From Ampelocalamus luodianensis (taxonomy: Eukaryota; Streptophyta; Magnoliopsida; Poales; Poaceae): a DNA stretch of 64,000 bases. A program made the translations under genes and the position numbers. Shown here in pieces: positions 24,370 through 35,253 of this stretch. Within the stretch, counting starts at the first letter, position 1; every line of letters starts with the position of its first letter. The DNA lies in contig CM070619.1 in assembly GCA_036346255.1 (NCBI GenBank), positions 32,246,342 to 32,310,341 on the forward strand, written 5' to 3'. The notes under the pieces are model-generated. The model had not been told where the DNA came from, ran no database searches, and worked only from the letters and a program-made list of their open reading frames with translations.

Positions 24370-24725
24370 CAACCGGGTGCCAAGTGATCGAAATCTTCGA
24401 GTGCTATAGCTACGAGTACCAAGTGGTCGAAAGCTACAAGTATTGTTCATAGAGTACTATAGTTACGAGCACTGTTCATCGAGTACTGTAGCTACGTGTG
24501 CCAAGTGATCGAAACTTTCGAGTAGTGTAGCTACAAGTAGCAAGTGGTCGTAGTCCTTTTCGACCAAGTGTGGTCGTAGCTTTTTCGATCAGGTGGTCAT
24601 AGCTTTTCGACTAGGTTTGGTCGTAGCTTTTCGAGCATGTGGTTATAGACCTTTTCGACCAGGTCAGTGGTCATGGACACTGGTCGTAGACAGTGGTTGT
24701 GGACACTAGTCGTGATGCGTGGTCG
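24370..24725. repeat. Degenerate GGTCGTAG/TCGAGTA repeat array in LTR U3
   Basis: Phrases 'ccaagtggtcga', 'cgagtactgtagctacg' and 'ggtcgtagcttttcga' recur with variation for about 350 bases. The array is repeated at 36640-36995 in the duplicate. It is replaced in the solo LTR at 60782 by a different GGTCGACCGG-rich array. Confidence 0.8.
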
Positions 24726-25647
24726 ATGCCGCTTTATTGCATGATGCATGTTTTAACTAACATAGGTCAAGTTGTGAAGAACTTGTGCTCAAAATGGTTG
24801 CTTTGTATATTGTTGTGCAAGTGGCTTGGAGTCAACTATGGTCAAGGTAAGGAGGACCGGGATTTGGTTAGAAGAACCAAGGTCCGTAATGCATCATGAA
24901 TGCTGGGTGAAATGGTTGGACTCAAGCAAGGCGTAAGATGAACAAGAACCATAGAGAAGGTGAAGTTTGAGCAAAGACCTTTATGAAGGTATGTGCTCAT
25001 GCCTCATCAATTATGTGAATTGATGATTGTGCGATCATGCGATGCTACGTGACGGTTTTTTTTTGTGATGGTTGTAGGAGACTAGAGTTAGGTCATGGTG
25101 AAGCGGACTAGATCGGGACTAGGTTAAGAGAGCCGAGGTCCAGAACGATCGAGGTGGTGCTGAAAGATGACTGATGCTAGCGGAGTGGTTACAAGCCGAG
25201 AAGATAAGGATCTAGAGCAGAGGCTATTGGTGATGAACATGCTGGCGGCGACAAAGTGGACTAGGACTAGATTCAAGGAGGTGTTGAGGTCCGGACTAGG
25301 CTTTGGGAGGAGGTGAGGTCCTAAACGGTCAAGGAAGTCGGGTGCGTTATGGTGAGACATATGGTGCACCAGTGACTTGGTCCGTTGCAAAGCGAGGACT
25401 GATAGGTGGCATCTAGACGCATGAGAGGCTTGGCAGGAAGTTATTGGGCCACATGAATGATGACCGAGCACATAGTTTGGTGTGACGGTTGCATCAAGCG
25501 GTATTGCGCTTATGTGCGACGGGTTACATCAAGCGCACGGTTTTTCTGCGAAAGGTTGCACTGCGACGCAGGTTTGATGCAAATGAAACCCGTTGTGTGT
25601 GGGTTTAATGGGTGCCCATTTGGGATATCTCGCCAGCTTGCCTCCAC

Positions 25648-25654
25648 TATAAAA
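25648..25654 (+). promoter_or_regulatory. TATA box in copia-1 3' LTR
   Basis: TATAAAA in the conserved 'gcctccactataaaaggg' block. Being in the 3' LTR, it would drive transcripts outwards into 26386 onwards. The duplicate is at 37931-37937. Confidence 0.75.
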
Positions 25655-26448
25655 GGGAGGGTGGTTGTGCACCTCCCAATCCTCGTATTAAAGAAACCCT
25701 AGTTTGTGTTTAGATAGAGGTAAGTGGAGAGGTAGGGTTCTAGAGAGTTGGATTGACCTGAGCTCAAGTGTTGAGCTTGTCTCCAAGATAGGTGGCTATA
25801 AATCAACATCAATCAAATCAATCCATGAGTCTCTTTTTGTTTTTGCTCTCTCTTTATGATTTTGGGGCTTTCTGTGATGCTTTAGTTTCTAGTCTCGATC
25901 TTGCTTATGTGACATGTGGAATGCATCTAGAATCATTTCTTACCTATGAGCAAGTTTTTGGATTATATTTTGGTTTTGACTCGCTTTTGAAGCAATCTTC
26001 ACTCAAACCGAAAAGGTCGGAACTTTGCAATGATCTTCACGATCCTTGATTGGAATAAGTTCCTAGCATCCCGAGAGAAGGTTTGTTTCAAGTTTCGTAT
26101 AGTTTAGAGTTGTGGATCAAATCTTAGACCTTTTTGTGATCTTACGTTCTAGCTGATTTTACTGTTCATCCAAGAGGTCCGACTGTCCAACTCATTTTAT
26201 CTTGAGTTTTTGGTGATTTTAGTCTGTTTTCTTTGGGGAGTTGATTGAATTCAATAGAAGTCTTCTGATATGCTTGTATATTGATCTTTATAGTTATTGG
26301 AGAGAAAATTGTGTTGAATTCGATCAAGGTGAAAAAGAGACAGTGCTCCTATTTATCCCCCTCTAATCGCCGTTTCGATCCAACAATAATAGTACCGAGA
26401 GTTTAGCTAAACACACCAGAACTGAAGTTTCATATATCTGAACAATGA

Positions 26449-27183
26449 GGAGCTGTTTGGTTGCTGAGAAGCATTTGCCTGGCCGGAGACATACGGGGTG
26501 CATCAGGACCTTGTTTGTTCGTGTCCTGGAGCATCCAGTGCCTGCCTAGCCTGACCCTTCTCTGGTGCTTCATTAGCCTGGCTCAGCGACCAAAAACGGA
26601 CGTCGGAGCTCCTAACAGCAGCACGCAATCACGATTTGCGAGTTAATCTGACCGCACCTGTGTTAATACCGTCATTGTCCTCTTTCGCCGTCACCTGCAG
26701 CCCCGTCCCTGCCAACTTTGCGTGCATCACCGGTCCCTCGCCGTCGCCGTCAGATCTCGCCTACGCCATGGACCACCATCAAACCTCATCGTCGCAGGAA
26801 GCCACCACTGTTGTGGCTTGACCACCACGATGTCGTGTGCCTGTTGCTATCCGCAAAGCCGCACACCGTTGTTACATGGGATCGCTCTGCGCTCGATTGC
26901 CGCATCGTTGGTCGGCAACGAGCTGAGATTTGGATCGATTGTTTGATAGGATTTGAGATGGATCCTGCTCTGTTATTTTTCTTTCCTTTTCTTTTATTTC
27001 TCTGGCTTGGGATGGATAAGGAAGGCACTGTGGCCGCGTAGTGTATGGATAAGAACGGTTCTAAAAAAGACGATGACTTACCATTGGCTAATTAAAGCGG
27101 CATTATTCATTTTATGCCTTCTCGTCGACAAAACATACTGATTTATTTATGTTCGTACTCTTAGTTCTCCAACCAAACAACAA
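26449..27183. mobile_element. Possible non-autonomous DNA transposon with imperfect inverted ends
   Basis: The left end 'ggagctgtttggttgctgagaa' and the reverse complement of the right end ('tctccaaccaaacaaca') share the core TGTTTGGTTG followed by GAGAA. 'Ggagctgtttggttg' is a common terminal sequence of plant Harbinger/hAT-type elements. A clean target-site duplication was not found, so superfamily and exact borders are uncertain. Confidence 0.4.
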
Positions 27184-27257
27184 AACTTCGATACGCCGAT
27201 CAAAAAAATTATAACAAGTTTTGATTCCTCTTAGACATGGATTTTTCTCAAGCATGT

Positions 27258-27342
27258 CACCAGGTCACAAATCAAATAGGCTCAAGTCTTACAATAACTC
27301 TCAAGTCACCAATCAAACAGGCTCAAGTCTTCCGATAACTAT
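27258..27342. repeat. Two-copy 42-bp tandem repeat
   Basis: 'ggtcacaaatcaaataggctcaagtcttacaataact' is followed by 'agtcaccaatcaaacaggctcaagtcttccgataact'. The two units differ at a few bases. The same pair occurs at about 39571-39655. Confidence 0.88.
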
Positions 27343-28254
27343 TGGACGTGCTCGTTATGTCGCAGCGCATCGCAAGTCGCCCACCCGATCCGTCTGAGAA
27401 GCTCTAGCCATATATATTCATTTATTCTATTTAATAGGTGTAAAATGGCGTTGCAGCATTTTAAATAAACAATACCGCAAGTTCTAAATTGTGTCAACGT
27501 TGAGTCCAGTTATATTAAGACTGAATGGTATATCATTGAAATTTGAAAACGTGTAAGGTTGCTCCTAACTTTTGTTTCTCAACCTACCTTTACCGCTCTT
27601 TGCTCTAGTCCTATTAAAAGGAGAAAAAAATCTCTAATCTTACTACTCAATCTTTTCTTTGCATTATGTGCACCATACATAGTTAACATCTAGAAATTTA
27701 TCAGTTTATAGAAAGATCTTCGATGATAATTTTGCTTAAATTTATGCAAATATCACTTAATGCGTTGGATGAATTTTGACAGTGCTCGTAAGGCAAAATA
27801 AATTTAACATTATCAAAGCATTTTGACATATCTAGATCAACTTCACATAAGAAATGAATAGATAGAAACAGTAATGAAACAAATAAGAAATGTCCCGGCC
27901 ATAGTCAGATTTCACATATCATTGAGACACCAGCTAAATAACACAACATGTATGCAAGAACGGCTGGCATATTGTGTTGCTGCCGCTAAGATGAGTGAAG
28001 CTTGTCATTCATGAGCATGCTCTGAGACATGGAGTTTACAAATAAGAGTAAAACAGGTTTATAACCTGGTAAGGTCTATGCAGGTTACACAAAACGCTTA
28101 TTATATAAGTCATGAATGTAAAAATAGGTGTGTTGCTTGGACTTGATCAAAATAAAGCGGCTGGGTTGGACTCGAGTTTGGCTTAGATGCGCGCGCTAGG
28201 CTTGGTTAGTTCGGAGCGATGCGCTTCGGTTCGATTGCATTTGCTTAATAGCAT

Positions 28255-29458
28255 CACTACTACGTAAAACTTCATCACTGCATTTTCGAACTATTATCAC
28301 GACGGTTTTCAACCGCTTGAATTTGTATGTATGTGATAACGAGCGATCACGCATGCTTTTTGAGCCGCTCGTGATTGTTGACATATCACGCACGGTTCTA
28401 TTCACTAATCGTCGCGGATATGTCGACTATCACGATTTGTTCTATTCACTAACCATCAATGATATGTCTACTATCATAGACGGTTAGTGAATATAACCAT
28501 CTCTGACGATGGCATATCACGTGACGGTTATTGAATATAACCGCTTGTGATTGTTGACATATATCACGATTTGCTAGTAAATGGAACTGCTCGTGATATC
28601 CGACATATCACAACGGTTAAATAATAAAACCGTATGTGATAGTTCTTTATGCCTACTAATTTTGTTTGAATTTTAGCTAGCCTCACGAATTGCTAGGCAT
28701 GCCCTCTTAAAACAACTAGGCGTAAAATACATCACGGATGAATCAATCGTTGACAACCGAAAGTGATTATTTACAACTAAAAATCAATTACAAAAGAATA
28801 TGTTCAGGTATTGTCGCTAGAGTTACAATTGTATTACAACTACTCAAAGTGAATTACAATTGAATCAATTGTTTGAAGGTGATTCAGTGGTGTCAACAGA
28901 GTGAAACTCTCTGTCGACGTTAATGATCTATGTCTCGATGAAGCAGAGAGCGCCTCTAATCTCTCAGGATCTATCTCATAATGAGTGCATGTAAATCTAT
29001 GTTCAAGCCCTGTCGCTAGTAGGAGTAAAGTAGTAAGCACATATATTTAAATTTATAATTAGGAAATAATTATTGCGAGATTGACAAACCTCGGGATCCT
29101 TTAACTTAGCAATCATGATTTGCTGCATATGATGGCAAACGTAGAATGCACATTATTCTTGTTTTTGCTGGTGGCACTAGAAAAATAGAATTATATATAT
29201 AGGTATAGTCAGTTCGAGATGCATTATTACGAAGTATGATATATGATTATTGTGTTATAGCGCGTACCGAAAATCGCATCTTCTGTTGCAGTGTGGCGCT
29301 CGATCCCTTGTATGACCCTTCCTGGGCAACATAGGCGATGAACGACCTACATGATTCCAAAAGTTATTCTTGGCCATTTCAAACGAAGGAATACTACAAT
29401 AGAGTAATGTATGGAGGAAATGAGCATACCTGTCGAGTATTCCTTCCACAAGGGTGAA
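28255..29458 (+). mobile_element. CACTA (En/Spm-type) transposon end with subterminal repeats, truncated
   Basis: It starts CACTACTACGTAAAAC, where the duplicate at 40568 reads the typical CACTACTACAGAAAAC. Subterminal repeats follow in both directions ('tatcacNNacggtt' and 'aaccgNNtgtgat'), about ten within 400 bases. These are binding-site-like arrays expected next to CACTA termini. No second terminus (...TAGTG) and no transposase motif are found before the sequence changes at 29459, so only one end is present. Confidence 0.8.
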
Positions 29459-29935
29459 TGTAATATCCCAATTTTGGACTTGTGTTTCAAATGTAAGAAA
29501 ATGAGTAAAAATTAAAACTTTTTCTTACATCATGTATTTCCTGTATGTACTAAATAATTCTTGTACAAAAATTATGGAAATGCAGAGTCACAAGTCTTTT
29601 TGATCCAAAACCTTGTCTTCCAAAAACATTCTTGTCAAATTTTGTGATTATCTTCAGAAAATATTTTTCCCAAGTTCTAGGGTTGGTGTGTGACCCTCTG
29701 AAATTTTTTACAGCTTTTTAGAAATTGTTTGAATGCTTTTGGAGGGCAATCAAACCTGTTTGACTTTAGTCAAAACCCTATTCCAAACTTGCAGATTTTT
29801 TGGAGAAATGTGTACTGTATAAAACCTCTGAAAATTTTACACAAGGTTAATATCTAAGTTAGCAAGCTCTTGTAAAAATTTCAGAATTTTGAAGTTTAAT
29901 TTGATTGGAAATTATGGTGTAGACAATCAATTTCT
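29459..29935 (+). repeat. LTR-like start TGTAATATCCC, fragment
   Basis: TGTAATATCCCAATTTTGG begins abruptly after CACTA sequence, in a form common for plant Ty3-type LTR starts. It is AT-rich and non-coding. It merges near 29935 into the ORF-bearing segment, with no second LTR seen. The relation to that ORF is not resolved. The duplicate copy is at 41769-42240. Confidence 0.45.
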
Positions 29936-29988
29936 TGTTTATCGAATATGCATAACTTGTAATTACATGGATGAATTGAAGCTATGTT

Positions 29989-30507
29989 TTGAACAACAAT
30001 TCTTATGTGTCTAATCTTGTTCATTATGAGAGAAAATTAAAATTTAGTGATCATTCAATGCCCATGTGTTCATCTCTTATTGCACCATCTAGTATGGACA
30101 ATCTGCATCATGATATTGAAGTATGGAAGAATTTACACATCCATTCACCCTTGCTAGATGGATTTCCTATTGCTCGATTGAAATATGATAGTATGGATAA
30201 ACTTTGTTTGATTCCAAAAGTTGTAGATTTGTCCACATGTGCTACCACTGTAAGTTTACAACTTCGGAGAGTTGAATTGCATAAATACTTCACTTATATT
30301 TGCAAAACTAGTTGCAATAATTACTATATGAGAAATTTTGTTTTGCTCATTAACATATATGATTATTCTTGGGGTAATAATACAATGAGGTTATACGATT
30401 GTCATTGTTTTATAACATTAATTGTGCAACAACGAAGAACTCATAAAACGGATGACATATACATATACCATGCATACACCTTGGCTTCTTTGTTACCCTA
30501 TTTTTAG
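29989..30507 (+). CDS. Uncharacterised ~172-codon ORF upstream of a CRM-type LTR start
   Basis: I do not recognise the protein. The ORF is AT-rich in codon use, without transmembrane segments or zinc motifs, and with blocks such as NLHHDIEVWKN and CATTVSLQLRRVELHKYF. It is followed by a short stretch, a purine run AAGAGAGGA and the LTR start TGATGAGGACATG at 30550. It therefore lies at the 3' end of the internal region of a CRM-type element. It resembles no Gag-Pol domain, so the element may be non-autonomous. The copy at 42362-42820 has the same frame for most of its length. Confidence 0.5.
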   Translation: MNNNSYVSNLVHYERKLKFSDHSMPMCSSLIAPSSMDNLHHDIEVWKNLHIHSPLLDGFPIARLKYDSMDKLCLIPKVVDLSTCATTVSLQLRRVELHKYFTYICKTSCNNYYMRNFVLLINIYDYSWGNNTMRLYDCHCFITLIVQQRRTHKTDDIYIYHAYTLASLLPYF

Positions 30508-30549
30508 TCTATCAAAACCGAGGACGGCTTTGTTTTCAAGAAGAGAGGA

Positions 30550-30571
30550 TGATGAGGACATGACCCCGATA
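30550..30571 (+). repeat. First 22 bases of a CRM-type LTR, cut off
   Basis: TGATGAGGACATGACCC matches the LTR start at 42865, but homology to that copy stops after 'gatagat' at 30571. This is the exact end of the 7.8 kb duplicated segment. The break is either a rearrangement point or an assembly join. Confidence 0.75.
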
Positions 30572-30572
30572 G

Positions 30573-32800
30573 ATCTCACAAAGTGAGGCCCTTGAGCTCA
30601 CCTTCCTCCTCGCAACAAAACAATTAAGCATAGCAACCGAGTACAAAGATTGTCTTTGTACCCGCAAGATGACGTGTGGAATAGCAGACCTATTCATAAA
30701 CTACATGCAAGCTTATTTAGGTGGAGGTCATATGTCTCATTTTGCATGAAGCCAACTTTATTTGCAATAATGTAGTACCTTTTAAAAGCAAGTTTGCAAA
30801 TTTATTTTGTTATCAAAGTAACAGTAAGTAAAGATACATACAAGTAACCACCTGGAAGTGACTATCCCAATAGTCACCACAACATAGCACGAATCCCTGA
30901 TTCGTACCACCCATCAAGTTTTAATTTAAAAGGTTGTAGTCTAACTCTTGAAAGACCTTGCCAAGCGTGTCCATAACCTAGACGAGGCTATTCGAATAGT
31001 TTTAACCTGCAGGTGTACCAATGTACCCACACTTCGGACGCCTTTAAGCCACCCGCACACTTCCGAAGGTATCTTGCACCGCTAAGTCCTACGAGACATT
31101 TCCAATCTTGTGTATTAACTACGAGCCGCTCATATGGCTAGAAACCCATATGCTTACATTGCAAGCCGAAAGACAACCACCCTCGGGGAAACCTTCGGAC
31201 ACTACAATGCTCCCACCTCCATCCCTCCCGCGACTCCTGCGACCCGGAGCCAATACACGCCAAAGTACTAAGTCAAGAGAGGTCCCATACCCTCTAGTGT
31301 GGTTAGCACGCTAAAATGCTTGGTTTAGTGTAACAAGATGTTCGGTCCTTGTTGACCCGGGCACCATTCCACCACACCCAAAATCACACCATCTTACCAT
31401 TGTGCCCAAGTCTAAATCATTTTGTTTTCGCTTTTAGTTTTTATAAGTAGACATGGAACAAGGTGGAAATCATAAATCATAATAAGTTTTATAGATCAAG
31501 GTTATCGACAAGTCGATAACCGCCCATTTCTACCGAAACTAAGCATGGCTAAGCAATTAATCCGCAACTACTAAGTGACAAGAGCCCATCCACGAACTCA
31601 AAATCACAGCAAGTAACCTAGGCTCATGGTAGTAGAGGATAATCATTTGCTAAGGAAATGCATCTACTAGGCCAACTATTAAAACAAAGTAGCAATGCAT
31701 ACATAGAATTTGTAATCAACATAAATACTTAAAATACTGGGATTAACATGATCAAACTGCTTGCCGCTTGTCGTTGCTCAATTTGTTGCGGAGGGTCGCT
31801 CTCGGGTTACCAAATGTCGAATCCTAAGCTAAAAGGCAAAAGAACCAAGAACAACCAATAAGACTAGCAACACTTAAACAAAAGAGCAAGCAAAAATTAT
31901 CCAAATACAACGAAATTTATACAAAAGGTAGAATACAAATATACCAAGACATAGAAACTGAAAAACCTAATTTGGATTTGTGGCGCAAAAGATATTACTT
32001 AAAAACTCATTTTGCCATAATTAGCACTGTAGCAAAAATATTTTCTAGAAAGATTTTGAAGCTGAAATTTTTATGGTAGCTACCTACTGGTATAGTGGTA
32101 ACCCATATAAAATTTTAGGTCATTTGGAGTTAAGATGATTTAGTTATGATTTTTCTAAGTTCTACAACTAGCATATATCATTTCTCAACATGAATAAAGA
32201 TAAAGCCTAGATCAAATTAAAGCATGTCTAGGCCAAATTTACTGGTTGAGTTTGCTCACTTTGCAACTACAGAGAGGAGTTATGGGGTTTACCAATTTTC
32301 CATGAATTTCTAGACATCATTTTGCATTAAATAAGATCATGTTATTTAAATCATTTTCGCTACAACACAGTGGCCTAAATTCATTCTCGACTAGTTTATA
32401 CTATAACAAAGCTACAACAACTGGAATCATTCAAAAGGAGTTAAAATGACAAAGTTATGCACTTTTGAAATTTGAAACAAGAAAAGACTTAGGAAACTTT
32501 GAGCTCTCGGAGGTCCAAACGAATCGAAGACAAGGAGAGGTCGTGGGCGTTAGATCAAGGTCCGACGGCTACGAGCCTCGAGCACGCCACAGCACAAGAC
32601 CTCCTCCCGACTCGGGAGGTCGGACCGTTGAGATCTCGATCCAACGATCACGACTCAGCGTGCACGCCGCACGCAAGGAGGTCTACGCGCTTACGAGGTC
32701 GTGGATCGCCGATCGAGATCCGCGGTCCCGAGCACTAGGGAGATCCTAAGGCTTTAAATCCAAGGAAAGAGGTGGACGGTCGGATTCTCACAGAGGAGGT
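30573..32800 (-). repeat. Reverse fragment of a CTATTCGAATAG-family LTR
   Basis: The reverse complement reproduces 5470-6530 in order: 'gatgggtggtacgaatcagggattcgtgctatgttgtgg', CTATTCGAATAG (30988), 'ggagccgggtcgcagg' and 'ggttatcgacttgtcgataacc'. It then runs into GC-rich, promoter-side sequence near 32500-32790. No ORF with family motifs is present. The right side dissolves into the abnormal block at about 32800. Confidence 0.75.
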
Positions 32801-35077
32801 CCCACAGTTTTGGGTTTTGGTTAAAAATTTAACCCTTAAAAAAAGGGATCTAAAAACCCAACCCATAAATTGGAAATTTAATTTTTATTTAAACCCAATT
32901 TTCCTTTTTAAAGGTTTTAATTCAAAACCCAAAAGACAAATTTTTAAAACCAATTTTTAAAAAAAAATTTTACCCTTTAAATTTGGAGTTTTGGGAATAA
33001 AAAACAATAAAGAAGGGGGTTTAAAACAAAAAAAACCCAAAATGTTTCCCTTTTAAACCCAAAGGGAAAATTGGGCCAAAAAATTTACCAAACAAAATTT
33101 TTTCCCCTTAAACCCATTAATAAACCTTTTTCGAAATTTTTTGTTTGAAAAGGGGGTTTTAAAAAATAAACTTCCCCAAATTTAAAAAATAAAATAAATT
33201 TTAAAAAAAAAGATTTAAAAAAAAGAAAAAAAAAGGGGAAAAAAACGTTAAAAAATGGGGTTTGGTCCATCCCTAAAAAATTTTTCCAAAAGAAATTTAG
33301 TAATTTCTCCATTAACACAGGGGTTTAAAAAAAGGATATTTTTTAAAACCATTCTTTAAAAACAAAAAAAATTGAAAAATTCAAAACCTTTTAAACGATT
33401 CCAAAAAAAAAATCTAAATTCAAAAAACCCTTCCAAAGGGACCCATTCTTTAAATTTAAAACCAAAAAAATTTCAATTTCCCTTAAAAATTTATTTATCC
33501 CAAATTTCTCCCCAAAGAAAAATTAAAAAAAAAATTTCCAAGAATCAAAAAGAAAAAAATTTAAACCCTTTTACCTAAACATCCCAAAATCCTTTAAAAT
33601 TTCAAGTTAGAAAAAAATTATTAAAAGTAAAAATTCCCAAAAACTTACTCAACCAATTTATTTCCAAATTAAAAATTTTATTAAAAAACCCATTTTCAAA
33701 CTTCCTTCCAAAGATTTAAAGTAAGCTGTTTACTCTAAAAATTTTTATTTCAAAAAAAAAAATTTCCCCCAAATCAAATAAAAGTAAATCCCAAACCCAC
33801 CCTTTAACCAAAGGCCCAAAATTTCCCATGAAAATAAAAAGGGTTTTAAAAATTTTTTCCGACAAACCCCAAAAAAATTTTAAATCAAAACAAAAGGTAA
33901 AAAGAAACCCAACTGAGTTTTAACCAAAACTATCGTTTAAACGAAAAACAAATTCCCAAAAAAATTGGAAAAAAAATTTTCCCCAAAATTTCCTTAAACA
34001 AAATTTCCAAAACCAAAAATTTAAAAAACATTAAAACCCCAAATGAATAACTTAAACCTAAAAAATGAATTTATTTCAAAAAAAATTTTTTAACTTTGGG
34101 TTCTTACCCTTTTCCCTTTAAAGGGGGTTTTTAAACCAGACCCTCTAAAAATAAAATAAATTTAATGAAAAAAATTTTCAAGATAAAACATAAACCGGGA
34201 CTAAAAAAAACTTTCCCCATTAAACTTAAAAGGGTTTTTCCCTTTCCGAAAACCCAAAGGTAAAAATTAAACCCTGGCCCCCAAAAAAAAATTTAATTCA
34301 AAACCCCAAAAAATTCCCAGGGTCCTTTCCCTGTAAAAAACCCCTAAAACCGCCAAACAAAACAAATTTTCCTTTTCCCCCTTTTCTTTTCTTTCTTTTT
34401 TCCCAAAAAATTGGGGAAATTTAGGCAACCATTTTAAAAATAAAGAAATTTCCCAGAGAAAAAAAAAAAAAGGGAGGGATTTTTGCCCAAAATTTTCCAA
34501 TCCCAAACCAAAAAAAAAAGGGTTAAAACCGAAAAAATTTTCTGGGTTTCAAAATTAAACCCCCTTTAATGGTTTGATTTTTAAAAAAACAAACCCCCTT
34601 AGGAATTTAAAATTCCCCAAAAAAACCCCCCCTTTTCTCCCCCCCCCCCAAAAAACAAAAATAGGATAAACCAAGGGGCCCCGGGGGAAAGGCCAAAAAA
34701 ATTTTTTTTTTCCCCCCCCTTTTTTTTTTCTCCCCCCTTTGGGGTCCCGGGGCCGGGAAGGGACCAAAGGGAAACCCCAGGGGAAAACCCCCCGGGTTTT
34801 AAAAACAAATTTTTTTAAATAAAGGGAAAAAAAAAGGGAAAACACAACCCCTTTTTAAAAATTAAACCCAAATTTAAACCCAAAAAAAAACCAAAAAAAT
34901 TCTCCCCAAGTTTTCCCCAAAAACCCAATCCCCTATTTTCCCCAAAGGAAAGACCCCAAAACCCCAAAAAATCCCGACCCGGGGGACCCCGGGGTTTCCT
35001 TTCGTTTCAATCCCTTTTTTCCCAAATTTTTCCCCAAAAAAAACAACCCAAACCCTTTTTGGGAACCCCAAACCCTT
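32801..35077. other. Abnormal homopolymer-run block, probably not genuine sequence
   Basis: Almost all bases lie in runs of 2-9 (AAAA, CCC, TTTT, GGG). CG dinucleotides are rare, and no word of ordinary complexity from the neighbouring repeats is preserved. Flanking sequence is normal on both sides and changes within about 30 bases. The right border is exactly where the second copy of the duplicated segment starts. All open frames inside it (F/K/P/G-rich) are meaningless. It may stand for the missing part of a long LTR rendered by failed base calling. Confidence 0.8.
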
Positions 35078-35253
35078 TTCTTTATTGTTGGCTTGTAAGA
35101 ATTTCTTGTAATAAACTCTGTTGTTATTTATTAATAAAGTTGTGCGATTTATGGATGTTACCATATCTATTTACTGTGTGAACTAGCTACTGATTATGGG
35201 ACTAGTTCAGTAATGCACAAAGGATTTGGGAGTGTTAATCCCGGGTCCTGATA
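35078..35253 (+). repeat. End of long LTR (copy B of 22813-22984)
   Basis: This copy matches the 3' end of the long LTR before copia-1 and preserves the junction better: ...GGGTCCTGATA then GCGAG at 35254-35258. That makes it possible to define the TSD of the 13006-22984 insertion. Confidence 0.85.

Larger units (their letters stand above)
6875..26385 (+). mobile_element. Ty1/copia retrotransposon copia-1 (SIRE/Maximus-like), nested and defective
   Basis: The order is a truncated 5' LTR, a PBS complementary to initiator tRNA-Met, a long gag with coiled coil, protease, GAG-pre-integrase, integrase, an RT stub, a purine tract and a 3' LTR. This is the copia order, with integrase before RT. Two insertions with exact TSDs split it: 10957-11656 (ATGTC) and 13006-~22984 (GCGAG). 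Across each, the copia coding sense resumes at the expected place. The first ~0.7 kb of the 5' LTR has been replaced by the left-hand nest. Confidence 0.85.
24255..26385 (+). repeat. 3' LTR of copia-1
   Basis: It starts TGTGGATATCATGGGG after the purine run 'atcaagggagagat' and ends 'gatccaaca'. The TATA box is at 25648. The U3 holds an array of short GGTCGTAG/TCGAGTA-type repeats (about 24370-24725) and remains of the 'gggttgcatcaagcgg' repeat. The 5' target copy is not recoverable because the 5' LTR is truncated. The next bases, ATAAT, are the expected TSD copy. Confidence 0.88.
26386..28254. other. Sequence flanking copia-1; no gene seen
   Basis: This holds a possible small inverted-repeat element (26449-27183) and a 42-bp tandem duplication (about 27258-27342). 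The rest is AT-rich sequence without a coding signal. Short open frames near 26640-27040 overlap in several frames and lack family motifs, so I do not call them. The whole stretch recurs at 38684-40567. Confidence 0.6.

Noticed and set aside
26636..27041. Overlapping plus-strand open frames (and a copy at 38937-39345) resembling a small Ser/Pro/His-rich protein
   Set aside because: Three frames are open at once in GC-rich sequence inside a presumed transposon. No domain, start context or conservation pattern supports any of them; the copy exists because the whole segment is duplicated.
28255..28660. CRISPR-like spaced repeats
   Set aside because: The repeats occur in both orientations, vary in spacing and sequence, and follow a CACTA terminus. 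This is a transposon subterminal array in a plant genome.
32801..35077. Centromeric satellite or AT-rich replication origin
   Set aside because: No repeating period is visible, C and G also occur in runs, and the abrupt edges coincide with a duplicated segment. A sequencing or assembly fault explains it better.
32772..35164. Several 62-96 codon frames rich in Phe, Lys, Gly and Pro
   Set aside because: They come from the homopolymer-run block and reflect its composition, not coding.
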